Assembly (NCBI RefSeq): GCF_030052815.1
Contig: NC_079507.1
Coordinates: 53,331,571-53,395,570, forward strand
DNA: 64,000 nt
Source of the DNA: Hevea brasiliensis
Taxonomy: Eukaryota > Streptophyta > Magnoliopsida > Malpighiales > Euphorbiaceae
Direction of reading: 5' to 3'
Below, piece by piece: positions 23,648-35,111 of this stretch (position 1 is the first letter of the stretch; the number at the start of each line of letters is the position of its first letter). The position numbers and the translations under genes are program-made. Below the pieces are notes generated by a model. The model saw only the letters and a list, made by a program, of their open reading frames with translations, was not told the origin of the DNA and made no database searches.

Positions 23648-26600
23648 TTATAGTCCTTGGCTGGACTCTTCATGAATTTCACTGAAAAGAGGTGAGGGAT
23701 TGGAGAGCTTGTAACAGCTTGCTCCTATTATTGGGTCTCCAGTTATGTAATGTTTCAATCTATGCCCATTGACCTTAAAATTCTCAGATTTTTCACTCCA
23801 AATTTCTATTGCTCCATAAGGGAAAACCTTAGAAATTCTATATGGACCAGTCCACCTTGACTTGAGTTTTCCAGGGAACAATTTCAATCTTGAGTTGAAC
23901 AACAAAACTAAATCACCTTCTTTGAATTCCTTTTTCCTCAGATGCTTATCATGCCAAACTTTAGTTCTTTCTTTGTAAATACGGGCACTTTCATAAGCAT
24001 CCATCCTCAATTCCTCAAGCTCATTAAGTTGTAACAACATTTTCTCACCAGCTTGCTTAAGATCAAAATTCAAGGTTTGAATGGCCCAATATGCTCTATG
24101 TTCTAGCTCTTCAGGTAAATGACAAGACTTACCATACACCAACCTAAAGGGAGTAGTTCCTATAGGGGTTTTGTAGGCAGTCCTATATGCCCATAAAGCA
24201 TCATCTAGTTTGATAGACCAATCTTTCCGAGAATTGTTCACTGTTTTCTCCAAAATATGCTTGAGCTCTCTGTTAGAAATTTCAACTTGTCCTGAAGTTT
24301 GAGGATGGTATGGGGTAGCTATCTTGTGCACTACACCATACTTCCCCATTAAGCTCTCAAATTGCTTATTGCAAAAATGGGAACCCCCATCACTAATTAT
24401 AGCCCTAGGAGCTCCAAATCTGCTTAAGACAAATTTCTTCAAGAATTTCACTACCACTCTAGCATCATTAGTTGGAGTTGCAATAGCTTCCACCCACTTT
24501 GACACATAGTCAACCCCAACTAAGATGTATCTATTACCATATGAAGGAGGAAATGGCCCCATAAAATCTATTCCCCAAACATCAAATAATTCCACTTCAA
24601 GAATATTATTTAGGGGCATTTGATCTCTTTTTGACAAATTTCCACTCCTTTGACATTTATCACAATCCAACACAAATTTCCTCACATCCTTAAAAAGATT
24701 TGGCCAAAAGAAACCAGCTTGCAAAATTTTACTAACTGTTTTAGAGATTCCAAAATGTCCTCCATAATCAGAAGCATGGCAATGATGCATAATACTCTGT
24801 ACCTCCTCTTCAGGAATACATCTTCTAATTAGACCATCACAACATCTCCTAAAGAGTAAAGGGTCATCCCATCTATAAAATTTCACCTCATGTAAAAACT
24901 TTTTCTTTTGTTGCCATGTCATACCTAGGGGTAAAACTCCACAAGATAGATAATTCACAAAGTCTGCATACCAAGGTAGTTTAGCAACATGAGAGAAAAG
25001 TTGTTCATCCAAGAAAAACTCATCAATAGGGATTTCATCCAATTCTTCATCATCCAATTTCAACCTACTAAGATTATCAGCAACTACATTTTCAGCTCCC
25101 TTCTTATCTCTAATCTCCAAATCAAACTCTTGTAGCATCAGAATCCACCTAATGAGCCTAGGTTTGGCCTCCTTTTTACGGAGCAAATACCTGATGGCTG
25201 CATGATCTGAAAATATAACCACCTTTGAGTCAATAATGTAAGGTCTGAATTTTTCCAATGCAAAGATAATTGCTAAAAATTCCTTTTCAGTTGTTGCATA
25301 ATTTGTTTGAGCCTCATCCAGTGTTCTGCTAGCATAATAAATAGCATAAGCCTTTTTGTCCTTTCTTTGACCAAGAACAGCCCCAATTGCATAGTTGCTA
25401 GCATCACACATAATTTCAAAAGGTAGGCTCCAATCGGTGGTTGCATGATTGGTGCGATGATAAGAGCTTGCTTCAACTCGCAAAAGGCATCCAAACACTC
25501 TTGGTCAAATACAAATGGTGTGTCATTACTTAACAAATTAGACAAAGGTTTGGCTATTTTAGAAAAATCCTTGATAAAGCGTCTGTAGAACCCGGCATGT
25601 CCTAGGAAACTTCGAATTCCTTTGACATTGGTAGGAGGAGCCATCTTCTCTATCACTTCAACTTTGGCTTTATCAACCTCTATTCCTCTGTTAGACACCA
25701 AATGTCCAAGCACTATCCCTTCCTGAACCATGAAATGACACTTTTCCCGATTTAACACAAGGTCGATTCGCACATCATTTGAAAACTTTAGAAAGGTTAG
25801 CCAAGCATATGTCAAATGAAGATCCATAAACAGAAAAATCGTCCATAAAAACCTCCATTATGTCTTCAATGAAATCTGAGAAGATTGCCATCATGCATCT
25901 TTGAAAAGTGGCTGGTGCATTACATAACCCAAATGGCATCCTCCTATAAGCAAAGGTTCCATATGGACAAGTAAAAGTAGTTTTCTCTTGATCATTTGGA
26001 TGGATAGGGATTTGAAAAAAACCTGAGTATCCATCTAAATAGCAAAAATAAGAATGCCTAGCCAGTCTTTCCAACATCTGATCAATGAAGGGAAGTGGAA
26101 AATGATCTTTTCTAGTGGCAACATTTAATTTTCTGTAATCTATGCACATTCGCCAACTAGTCACCGTTCTAGTGGGAATTAATTCATTATTTTCATTTTT
26201 GACAACTGTCATTCCACCCTTTTTTGGGACAACATGTACTGGGCTTACCCAAGTACTGTCTAAGATGGGATATATGATCCCTGCATCAAGCAATTTCAAA
26301 ATTTCCTTTTTAACAACTTCTTTCATATTTGGGTTCAACCTCCTCTGATGTTCAATAGATGGTTTACAATTTTCTTCCAAACTGATTCTATACATGCAAA
26401 AGTGTGGGCTTATTCCCTTAACGTCATCTATGGTGTATCCCAAAACTTTCCTAAATTGCCTCAACACTCTTAACAACTTATCAGCCTCTAAAGTACTCAA
26501 ATTTGCATTTACAATTACTGGATAAGTGTTATTGGTGCCAAGAAATTCATACCTGAGCTGAGAAGGAAGTTGCTTAAGTTCTACCTTAGGTGCATCTTCT

Positions 26601-27889
26601 TCCTTGAATGATGGTTGCTTAGATTCTGCTTTTTCCTCTTGTGTGAGTTGAAAAACTGGAGCAGAAATGAATGGTGGACTTCCCTCTAAGTGTTGAGCAT
26701 ATGCAGCTACAAGAGGGTTGTCATAGTCTATGCCTCCTCCATGAACCAAACAATTTTCAAGTGGATCTTCTGGATATTTCTTTCTGAAGTGTTCTTCAAC
26801 CAGCTCATCAATAATATCAACTCTCAAGCAAGTATCAGCTTCAGAATGATGCTTTTTCATAGTGTTATTAATATTGAAAACCAATTGCTCTTCACCAACC
26901 CTAAGAGTCAGCTTTTCTCCCTTCACATCAATCAATGCTCCTGCTGTAGCTAGAAAGGGTCTTCCCAAGATGATTGGGATATTAAAATCTTCCTCCATGT
27001 CCAAGATGACAAAGTCAACAGGTATATAGAACTTCCCAACCTTCAGAGGCACATTCTCCAAAATCCCTTCAGGATACTTAATTGACCTGTCAGCTAACTG
27101 AAGAGAAATGTGGGTTGGTTTAAGATCTCCCATATTGAGCTTCTCATAAATGGAAAGGGGCATAAGGCTAACACTAGCCCCTAAATCACATAAAGCTTTT
27201 GTAGAACATGATTCTCCAATGTGGCATGGGATTGAAAAACTCCCTGGATCCTTAAGCTTTGGAGGAAGTTTCCTTTGAAGGATAGCACTACATTCTTCTG
27301 TCAAAGCTACAGTTTCATCATCTTCAAGTTTCCTCTTGTTTGAGAGAATTTCTTTCAAGAATTTTGCATAAGAGGGCATTTGTGAAAGAGCGTCAACAAA
27401 AGGCACATTTATGTATAGCTTCTTCAAAACCTCTAAGAACTTCCCAAATTGCTTATCAAGTTTGGCTTTGTGAAATCTTTGTGGAAAGGGAAGTTGTGGC
27501 TTGTAGGGTTCAGGAGGTATATATTTCTCTTCCTTCTTTTCAAATTCCTCTTTACATTTTTCTGCACTCTCTTGGTTTTCACTCTCATCAGTTTCTTTCT
27601 CATTTTCTCTCTTCTCACTGTTTTCACTCTTCTCATCATTTATAACTTTCCCACTTCTTAAAGTAATAGCTTGACACTGCTCTCTTGGGTTTTCTGGTTG
27701 ACTTGGAAGTTTTCCAAAAGATTTAGCACCTGAGGAAGATGCTTGTTGTGCAATCTGGTTTTCCAGCATTCTGTTATGTGTTTGCATCTGTTCCAGCCTT
27801 GCTTTCATCTCTCTCATCTCCTCATCATGCTTATTTTGGTTAGCAAGAATCTGTTGTAATAAAGCTTCAGTGGTGGAATTTCGTTCTTG
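23648..27889 (-). pseudogene. Pol polyprotein of element A (protease, RT, RNase H, integrase), frame-broken
   Basis: This continues the gag frame past the TAG at 27890-27892. In order: a basic/acidic linker; an aspartic protease with CDLGASVSLMP (near 27180); RT with WRMCIDYRKLN and the catalytic FMDDFSVYG (near 25840); RNase H with [14 protein letters not shown] and the later [10 protein letters not shown]; integrase with the HHCC zinc finger ([12 protein letters not shown]...CDKCQRSG) and the D,D,E core ([26 protein letters not shown]). The product would be cytoplasmic/particle-associated and copy the element RNA into DNA. Compared with element B there is a net 2-base loss near 25775 and a 1-base loss near 25435. 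About 340 bp between RT and RNase H are out of frame, after which the original frame returns. The protein cannot be made as one chain. Confidence 0.92.
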
Positions 27890-29203
27890 CTATTTTGGTG
27901 GAGGGTTCATATTTTTCTGCTGAAAATTAGGCAGTGGTTGCCTATTTTGCTGATATGGAACTCCTTGTTGCTGATGTGGTTGAAAATTCTGATTTTGAAC
28001 TTGATTTTGCTGATTTCCCCATGAAAAGTTGGGATGATTCCTCCAATTTGGATTATAAGTTTGAGAATAAGAATTCCCCATTTGTTTGTTTCCATAATTA
28101 CCAACATATGCTGCTTGTTCTCCATAGTCTACTTCACAGCTGGTAGTTTCCTCTGCATAAGCCACTTGTTGTGAACTTCCAGCTGATGATGATGAACTAA
28201 CCAACATACTCAAATCTTCCATCTTCTTAGCAAGGACATTTGTAAGTGCATCAAACTTTGCATTAATCATGTTGAACGGATCAAGATCATACATTCCAGC
28301 AGCTTGCCTCTTTTGAGTTGGAGCTGGTCCTCTTGGACTACTCCAAAGATGAGTATTCTTTGCAATTTTCTCCAATAGCTCATAAGCTTCATCTTCATGC
28401 TTCATAATAAATTCTCCTCCTGTTTGAGCATCAATAATCCCTCTGATTGCAGGAGTGACATTTGTGTAAAAATTCTGATTTATCATCCATTTCGGAATGG
28501 CATGATGTGGGCATAATCTCTCTAATTCCTTCCATCTCATCCATGACTCATAAAGAGTTTCATCTTCTCTTGGTCTGAAAGCTGTCATTTGATTCCTCAA
28601 CTCTTGAGTTTTTCCAGGTGGAAAATATTGTGCAAGAAATGCATCAGTGAGTTGCTCCCAATTTGTAATGGAGTTGTGAGGTAAAGAGTCAAGCCAATCC
28701 AATGCTCTATCTTTCAAAGAGAATGGGAATAGCTTCAATCTTGCCACATCATCAGATACTCCAGGTTGTTTTTGCATGTCACAAATCATAGCAAACTTCT
28801 TCAGATGAGTATGTGGATTTTCAGAAGGATGCCCTCCAAATTGAGAATTCTGAATCATTTGAAGGACTCCAAAATCCATCTTGTAACTATTTGCATCAAT
28901 TCTTGGTCTTGCTATGCTTTCTCTCAAGTCATCAAAACGAGGAAAAGCATGATCCATCATACTTCCCCTAGGCACGTTTGCATTAACGACTTCTTCTCCT
29001 TGGGCTTCATTTTCATTGTTTTGACCATTTCCAGCATTACCAACACCAATTCTAACTCTTTCATCAGCCATGTTTGCTTCAATTTCGGTTTCTCTCAAAG
29101 CTTCCTTTCTTTTTCTGGTTTCTTTCTTGTTGGCCTTACAAAATTTCTCAATTTCTGGATTGAACAATAAGGTTGCGTCACTTGTGCTTCTAGCTCTTCT
29201 CAT
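27890..29203 (-). CDS. Gag protein of element A (Athila type)
   Basis: 437 codons opening at 29203 (MRRARSTSD); a second possible start is Met45 (MADERV). Residues 1-100 are charged and variable. Residues about 129-240 form the retrotransposon gag/capsid domain (HLKKFAMICDM, LKDRALDWLDSL, FLAQYFPP, WMRWKELE). The C-terminal part is rich in Gln, Asn and Tyr; I see no CCHC zinc knuckle. The product would form the cytoplasmic virus-like particle. The frame ends at a TAG (27890-27892), where element B has CAG, and pol continues in the same frame. Gag and pol were thus probably one long ORF in the ancestor, and this stop is best read as a nonsense mutation, though readthrough cannot be excluded. 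Confidence 0.88.
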   Translation of the reverse strand: MRRARSTSDATLLFNPEIEKFCKANKKETRKRKEALRETEIEANMADERVRIGVGNAGNGQNNENEAQGEEVVNANVPRGSMMDHAFPRFDDLRESIARPRIDANSYKMDFGVLQMIQNSQFGGHPSENPHTHLKKFAMICDMQKQPGVSDDVARLKLFPFSLKDRALDWLDSLPHNSITNWEQLTDAFLAQYFPPGKTQELRNQMTAFRPREDETLYESWMRWKELERLCPHHAIPKWMINQNFYTNVTPAIRGIIDAQTGGEFIMKHEDEAYELLEKIAKNTHLWSSPRGPAPTQKRQAAGMYDLDPFNMINAKFDALTNVLAKKMEDLSMLVSSSSSAGSSQQVAYAEETTSCEVDYGEQAAYVGNYGNKQMGNSYSQTYNPNWRNHPNFSWGNQQNQVQNQNFQPHQQQGVPYQQNRQPLPNFQQKNMNPPPK

Positions 29204-29317
29204 AAAAGGTTAAAAGTACCTGAAAAAGAACAAACAAACACAAAATGAAAAGATAACAAAGATAAAACTATAAACAACAAAAAAAAATAATCAAGAATTC
29301 AATCTTAAACAAACAAC

Positions 29318-29335
29318 TCCCCGGCAACGGCGCCA
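29318..29335 (-). promoter_or_regulatory. Primer binding site of element A (tRNA-Asp type)
   Basis: The minus strand reads TGGCGCCGTTGCCGGGGA, six bases inside the 5' LTR end. This is the complement of the 3' end of plant tRNA-Asp, the primer typical of Athila elements. Confidence 0.88.
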
Positions 29336-29341
29336 AAAACT

Positions 29342-30962
29342 TGATGCGTCCCTACCGCAAGTGCACGGGTCGTACAAGTAGTATAGAAAAGATATCGATC
29401 CCACGAGGAGTTGTGTTAATGATTGAATTTTTGATATAAAAAGTTGAGTAAATTGAAATATTTTTGAAATTAAAGTAATGAATTGATGGGTATTGAGAAT
29501 GTGAAATCTATGTATGCAAAATTAATAATCTATTCAACAATGTATTAATTAAACTAAAATTGCATCAAATTGAAATAAGCAAGTTCAAGTATGGCAATAT
29601 TCAAAATGGCAAGTAATTAAATTCGATTAGAAATTAATAATGGTAAAAAGGTGATTCCGGAGTTCGGGATTTCATATCCGAGCTATTTTGGGATTTTAAA
29701 TTGGTTATCCAATCTTATGAAACTTATGGGTTTTAAGGAGATTAATTCTTAAATCCTTTGAATTCCCTTTCGAGTGAGACAAAGAGTGCCTTAATCAAAC
29801 TAATCCTACTTTCGTGGAGTTAGAATTAATTAAGACCCATTAAGTTCCTTAATTAATCTGTGAATCCTCTTAATCCTTAGCCTATTTCTAGGTCTAAGTT
29901 AATTAAGTCCAATTTCTTGATTATCTATCACAAGGCCTTCTCCTTTCGGTGCTTCAACCATGGATTAAGAACATCACTTAATGGGATCCTACACTAAGCA
30001 TGTCATTAAGCATACAAGAAATGAATAAAACTCATTAAGACCACAAAATATGGATTACCCAATTAAAATCCACAAAATATCTCAAATATTACAACCCTTA
30101 CTCCAGAATCAAAGGTAAACTACTCACTATCCATAATGCTTACAAGATATTATGAGTTTATAAGGAAATAAAGCTTTAATCTAAGCTAAAGAATAAGAAA
30201 TTAAACACTAGAAATGTAGAAAAATGTAAGGAAAGAAAGAAATCTGCAAATCTTAGTTGAAAATGGTGTGGAAGGTGAAAATGACTCCTCCAATTCTGCC
30301 TCTCTTCACTTTTCCTTTTCTGCTCCTTCCTTTTTTTTCTCTAAAATGGGAAAATGAGACTATTTATAGCATTTTTCTGACATGGAGCCCTAAAATGGTA
30401 TGTTCTAGGAGGAATTATCTCGAGGAATCTTCTTGACTCATTAATGAACTCTTTATGGGATCAGATAAGTGGATCGCATAAGTTATGCAATCCCTTATGC
30501 GCGATTTTACTGATCTGGTTCACTTATGCGAAACTGCATGACTTGGTGCATAGGCTATGCACAATTCCGTGAAGGTGCATAAGAGAGGCGAGAATGTGCA
30601 TAAGCTATGCAGTCTCCTTATGCACATTTCGATTGGTTCTGGAACAGTGATTTTTCTCCTTATGCAGATCTGCATAGCTTATGCGGCAAGTTATGCACAA
30701 TTTGGTCAATGCATATTTCAGCTTGAAAACTTGTTTTTGACATCTTTAGCTGTAGAAGTCACTCCTCAGTGGCAGAATTTCTCTTCAGTCCTTCAAAAAC
30801 ACCATTTTTCCTACAAAACAAAGTAAAAATTACAAATTAATCCAAAATCGACAATTATGAAAAACTCACTAATTAACTAATGAAATTAACTAAAAATGAC
30901 TAATAATCAAATAAAATGGTTATGAAATTAGACCTAAATGACTATGCAAAATGTATGCATCA
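29342..30962 (-). repeat. 5' LTR of element A, with promoter
   Basis: 1621 bp, nearly identical to 16134-17753. A TATA-like CTATAAATAG on the minus strand at 30360-30369 is the likely promoter of the element RNA. Upstream of it (30470-30720) lies a cluster of GCATAAG/CTTATGC motifs, so these precede the presumed transcription start in the 5' LTR. LTR differences include a changed stretch near 30415-30450 (compare 17207-17240). Confidence 0.93.
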
Positions 30963-30967
30963 AAATA

Positions 30968-32689
30968 CTACTTTTTTTATTTATATTATTTGGTGGCATA
31001 ATTTTTACGTTAATACGAAGAAGTGATTTATAAAACGTTACCCTTTTAACTTTTAGAGGTAGAGAGAGTATTTTAATTAAATGATACCATTATTTAAATA
31101 GGTAATCACTAATATTTAATGATTAGTAAAATAACTGACAGCTACTTGAACAGTTAATATTGCCAAACAACCATTCCTAACCCTTTCATTGATTTAAACT
31201 AGCTTTAGATACAAAAGTATAGCAGAAAATCAATAAAGCTTCTTTGAAGTTTAAATCACTCATATTATTTGCAGCAACAATAATTCAAAATTTAAAACTC
31301 AAACAGCCACATCTAATCCAACTTATTTTTGCCATGTGAATGGCAGTGTAAATCTGCCCAAAGTAGGGATTCGCCTTAACTGAATTTCCATGGTCCTTAG
31401 GTAACTGATTGAAGCTCATAACAAGATAGCAAAAGCTAAGTTCTTTTCAAATCTTGCCATTTTAATCAGATCTCTTTTAATGCTTATAAAATTTTATTTA
31501 TGACGCCATATCATAATCAAGTTAGCAAAGAGTTTACGAAAAGATAATCAACAGAAATTATCATCTCAGCAAAATTCTATTTAATCTCATCAGACAAATT
31601 CAATGGACTATCAGCAAATAGTGAGCAAAGAATTTCATTATAGAGCTGGCAGCTGAAATTGGGTAACAAACCAGAACAGAGCAGTTACAGGAATGGATGT
31701 AGCTGTGTTGAGAAACATTACATAATACGTATGCCAACCGAATTTTCAGATATTATAAGTAAAAGGAATAACATGATGAAACTTCTCTCCTGCTTTGGCC
31801 GTGCAATACCACTAAAGTAAATCAAGTTACCTCCACTCTCTCAAGATAACTTGTGGCAATACTAAAGCATTTTTGTGTAGTAATTGTAACATGTCTTGAC
31901 GTAATGCAATTAAAAGTATTGACAATACGGTTAGAAATCTTCCATTTCTCTTTTCATTTTTTTTCCCCAGTTCATTTACTGACTACATATTTGAAAAACC
32001 CTGTTCATGTTCATTGCAAAACCAAATCATGCATCTTGATATGAATAAGTTTTTTCCTTTTTTTTTTTCTCATCATTTGTTCCTATTATCAATTACAATT
32101 ATTACTATTCTCGCTGTAAATCGTATACATATATAATAATAGACCAAGTCTAATTTAGAGTCTTCACTTTCTCCCATATCCCAAATAAAAGATTAAATAC
32201 CATTTTAGGCCATAAGTTTCGAGCTTTATTAGTTTTTTACTTCAGAAAATCAATCGATATTAGATTTTCTATCTTTTCACAAAAAGTGTTAGATTGTTCT
32301 GTTATGTTTTGTAGGGAACTGGAAGATTACATGGGTTGGGAAGATTACATTTAACTTAAGCAATCATAGGTCGTCAAAACTTAACCCATAGAATAAATTA
32401 GATTTTAATCTAACAAATTTTTAATTTACTATGTCATTTTCATACTTATCCTCTCTCATTTTGATTCGTTTTTGGATATTTAGGAAAAATAACAGATATT
32501 TAGGATTTTACTTGTACAGTGTAATAATAATGAAAAGATAAAAGGGACATAGTAACTAAACTAAGAATAGACATAAGAATTTTACAAAACAATTAGATTA
32601 TCTCTCTAATATTTAAGTTTTAAGAGAGGAAAATTTAAACATTAAGAAGAATAAAAATGGTTTGATAGTTGACACTTAACAGGACACAC
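30968..32689. repeat. Repeat DNA with second copy of the ENY2 3' flank
   Basis: 30968-31130 continues unit 5 beyond element A. About 31170-31865 copies the DNA downstream of the ENY2-like fragment (13010-13690), including GCTCAAACAGCCACATCTA and CTCTCCTGCTTTGGCCGT, but breaks off about 80 bp before the coding exon would start. From about 31870 to 32300 the sequence is duplicated again at 34080-34450 (CTTCCATTT..CTTTTCATT, GTTCATGTTCATTGCAAAACCAAA). No gene is visible. Confidence 0.7.
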
Positions 32690-34809
32690 TGACTTTGGAG
32701 AGCTCATGTTCTAAACTTAGAATTATTGTAGAGAGGCAACAAGAGTGGAGATTCATTAAAGTTTTCTTGCTTCTTTCCAACTTACAGCTACCAGAATATC
32801 AAAATTCCTTAGTCTTATTACTACTTCTCTTCCTCTACTCTTATTGAACGAGGACTCTCCAAGCTTAAGAAAAATATGCCTATCCTATTGGGGAAAAAAA
32901 AAAACTAATGAATAAAGAAAACTTTTATTCATAGACCCTGTAAGATCATTGAAAATCTGATACCCCATGCATGTGATAAACATGAAAATTTTTATTGAAT
33001 GAAAATTTTTATTAGGTGAGGACTTATTTGGTCTTAATTAGAAAGTAAATGAGTATATTTGGCCTAAAATTTAATTTTGAGCTTATTTAGCCCCTTATCG
33101 AAAGTATAAGAGTTTATTTGGTATTTTCTTTTATTGAAAAATAATTTTTTAAAAAATTATTTTATTATTTTAATATTTTTATGATTAAATATGTAAAATT
33201 TAATTTTAAATTAATTTTTAATTCTCTCTAAATAATATATTTAAAAATGCATTATTAAATAGTAACTTCAATAATAATGCTAAACTATTCCAAGTTAAAG
33301 TCATTACTCCTTCTCATATGCTAAGTAAATAATTATAAAGTCAAGTCTCTCCAGTATGTTAAAATTAAAAAGCAAAAAACTAATGGAAATGGCAAAGTCA
33401 ATTCTTTCTTATTGGAAAAGAAAGGAAACCAAGTAAATGAGATAAATGATGAAAAGCAATAGAGGCTTGGTTCAATAGAGCTTCTCTCTCACCTTAGTCC
33501 AAATAGGCTGTTGAAGAAGACTCTGCTTATGGAATCCTATTGTAGAATGCAATGCATAGAAGCATCCTTGATGGGAACTTGATAAAATTTGCAAGTAGTG
33601 TCAATTCGTTTCATTTTTTTAATTTACATCAGCATTTAAAAAAAAAAGAAAGAAAGACTTGACTTGTGGAAATTTGTGAATACACTTGTGAAAATATGGG
33701 AACTTGTGGAAATTTAGGAGTACCGTCAATTTGTTTAATTTTTTCTAACTTGCATATGAGTAAAAAAGACTTAGACTCTAGTTTAGAGATTTTTTTAATC
33801 TAAATCTAATACATCAAGAATTTAAAGCACAAAAATATGAAATTTAAAAAAAAATAGAAAAATTTTAATATATTTTGTATTTTACGTATATGATAGATTA
33901 AATTTTAACAAATGCTTATATTAACAATGGTGGAAATGAATACCAACATTAGTAAAATTTCATTGTTCATCGAAAATCAAAATAAAAAGTATGGTGCCAT
34001 GCTATGATGAAGTCAATGTAATTAATTAATTAATAGGAACATTTGAATCCTTTACTTCTCTTAACTCGATAGCAGTAAGTATTTTTGTGTAGTAACCGTT
34101 ACTTATTTTCATGTAATGTAAATAAATGTATGGACAATATGGTTAAAAATCTTCCATTTTTCTTTTCATTTACTGAGTATATATTTCAAAAACCTTGTTC
34201 ATGTTCATTGCAAAACCAAACCATGCATTCTTGCTAGAAATCATTAAATAATAAACCAAGTCATTTACTGAGTATACATTAAATAATAGACCAAGTCTAA
34301 TTCAAAGTGTTTACTCTTTCTCATACTCCAAATAAACAATTAAATACCATTTTAGGCCTAAAGGTTCAAGCTTTGTTATTTTTAGTGTTTTACTTCAGAA
34401 AATCAATCAATATTAGATTTTCTGCTATTTTATAAAAGGTGTTAGATTTTTGTGTAAATATATACTAGCAAGCTAGCTGAAGAGATAAGGAGGAAAAGTT
34501 TTAAGCTGAGCTGGCAGTATAGCTGTATTCTAGAATGTACAGGTAGCTAGTAGAATGTACAGGTGTCCAGAGGTAGTTATTCTTTTATTTGTGTATAAAT
34601 TGTATTCTTTTTTTTTTTTTTTTCTTATTCTCTCATTCAATTTCTCTGTTTTGTAGGAATCTTTGTATTTAAACTCAATTCTTCATGTCCACAAGGAATG
34701 GAGAATTTCAGAAAGAGTTTCATTTCTTATGATATCAGCAGCAAGTATAATTGACAAGGTAAATAGCTCAATCTCCTTAGTCTTACAGAATTTGAAGTTG
34801 CCATGCTAG
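32690..34809. repeat. AT-rich repeat units downstream of the RLP gene
   Basis: About 32695-32900 is another copy of the GAGAGCTCATGTT...CTTACAGCTACCAG block, and 33120-33780 follows the repeat-unit block order without its (TTA)n array. 34080-34450 duplicates 31870-32300. About 34450-34760 differs from the rest and may be a decayed LTR end (see findings). No gene is visible. Confidence 0.6.
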
Positions 34810-35111
34810 TAATTTACAATATTTGTATATTTTTGTATATATAATTGACGAGGTAAATAGTTTTTATCGTTATTAGTCAATTTTTTTCTTAGTTAATTAT
34901 TTTTATTTAAATCTACACGACAATCACAAAACCACACACAAAACCCTCACAACAGTGGGACTTTTCATTTTTTATTAAACTCAATTCAAAATTACAAAGT
35001 AATTGCACAACCATACAAAAACATCGTCACAACAAACATAAAGCTAAACTCATACCTAATTATGTAGACGTGCATAGCCCATCCCCACATATATTTGTTT
35101 TGGACAAAACT
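34810..35111 (-). other. Immediate 3' flank of the RLP gene
   Basis: It is conserved in the truncated copy at 4690-4990. It presumably contains the 3' untranslated region of the RLP. Several AATAAA-like stretches in AT-rich context exist but I cannot pick the true cleavage site. Confidence 0.5.

Larger units (their letters stand above)
16134..30962 (-). mobile_element. Athila-type Ty3/gypsy LTR retrotransposon, element A
   Basis: The element has LTRs of 1620 and 1621 bp (16134-17753 and 29342-30962) that start TGATGCGTCC and end GCATCA, and identical 5-bp target duplications AAATA at 16129-16133 and 30963-30967. On the minus strand the order is 5' LTR, tRNA-Asp-type primer site, gag, protease, reverse transcriptase, RNase H, integrase, hairpin-repeat spacer, ATHILA-type ORF, long non-coding stretch, polypurine tract and 3' LTR. 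Total length is 14,829 bp. About 15-20 differences separate the LTRs by eye, so the insertion is fairly young. Coding capacity is lost: there is one stop between gag and pol, two small deletions in pol and stops in the extra ORF. Confidence 0.95.
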
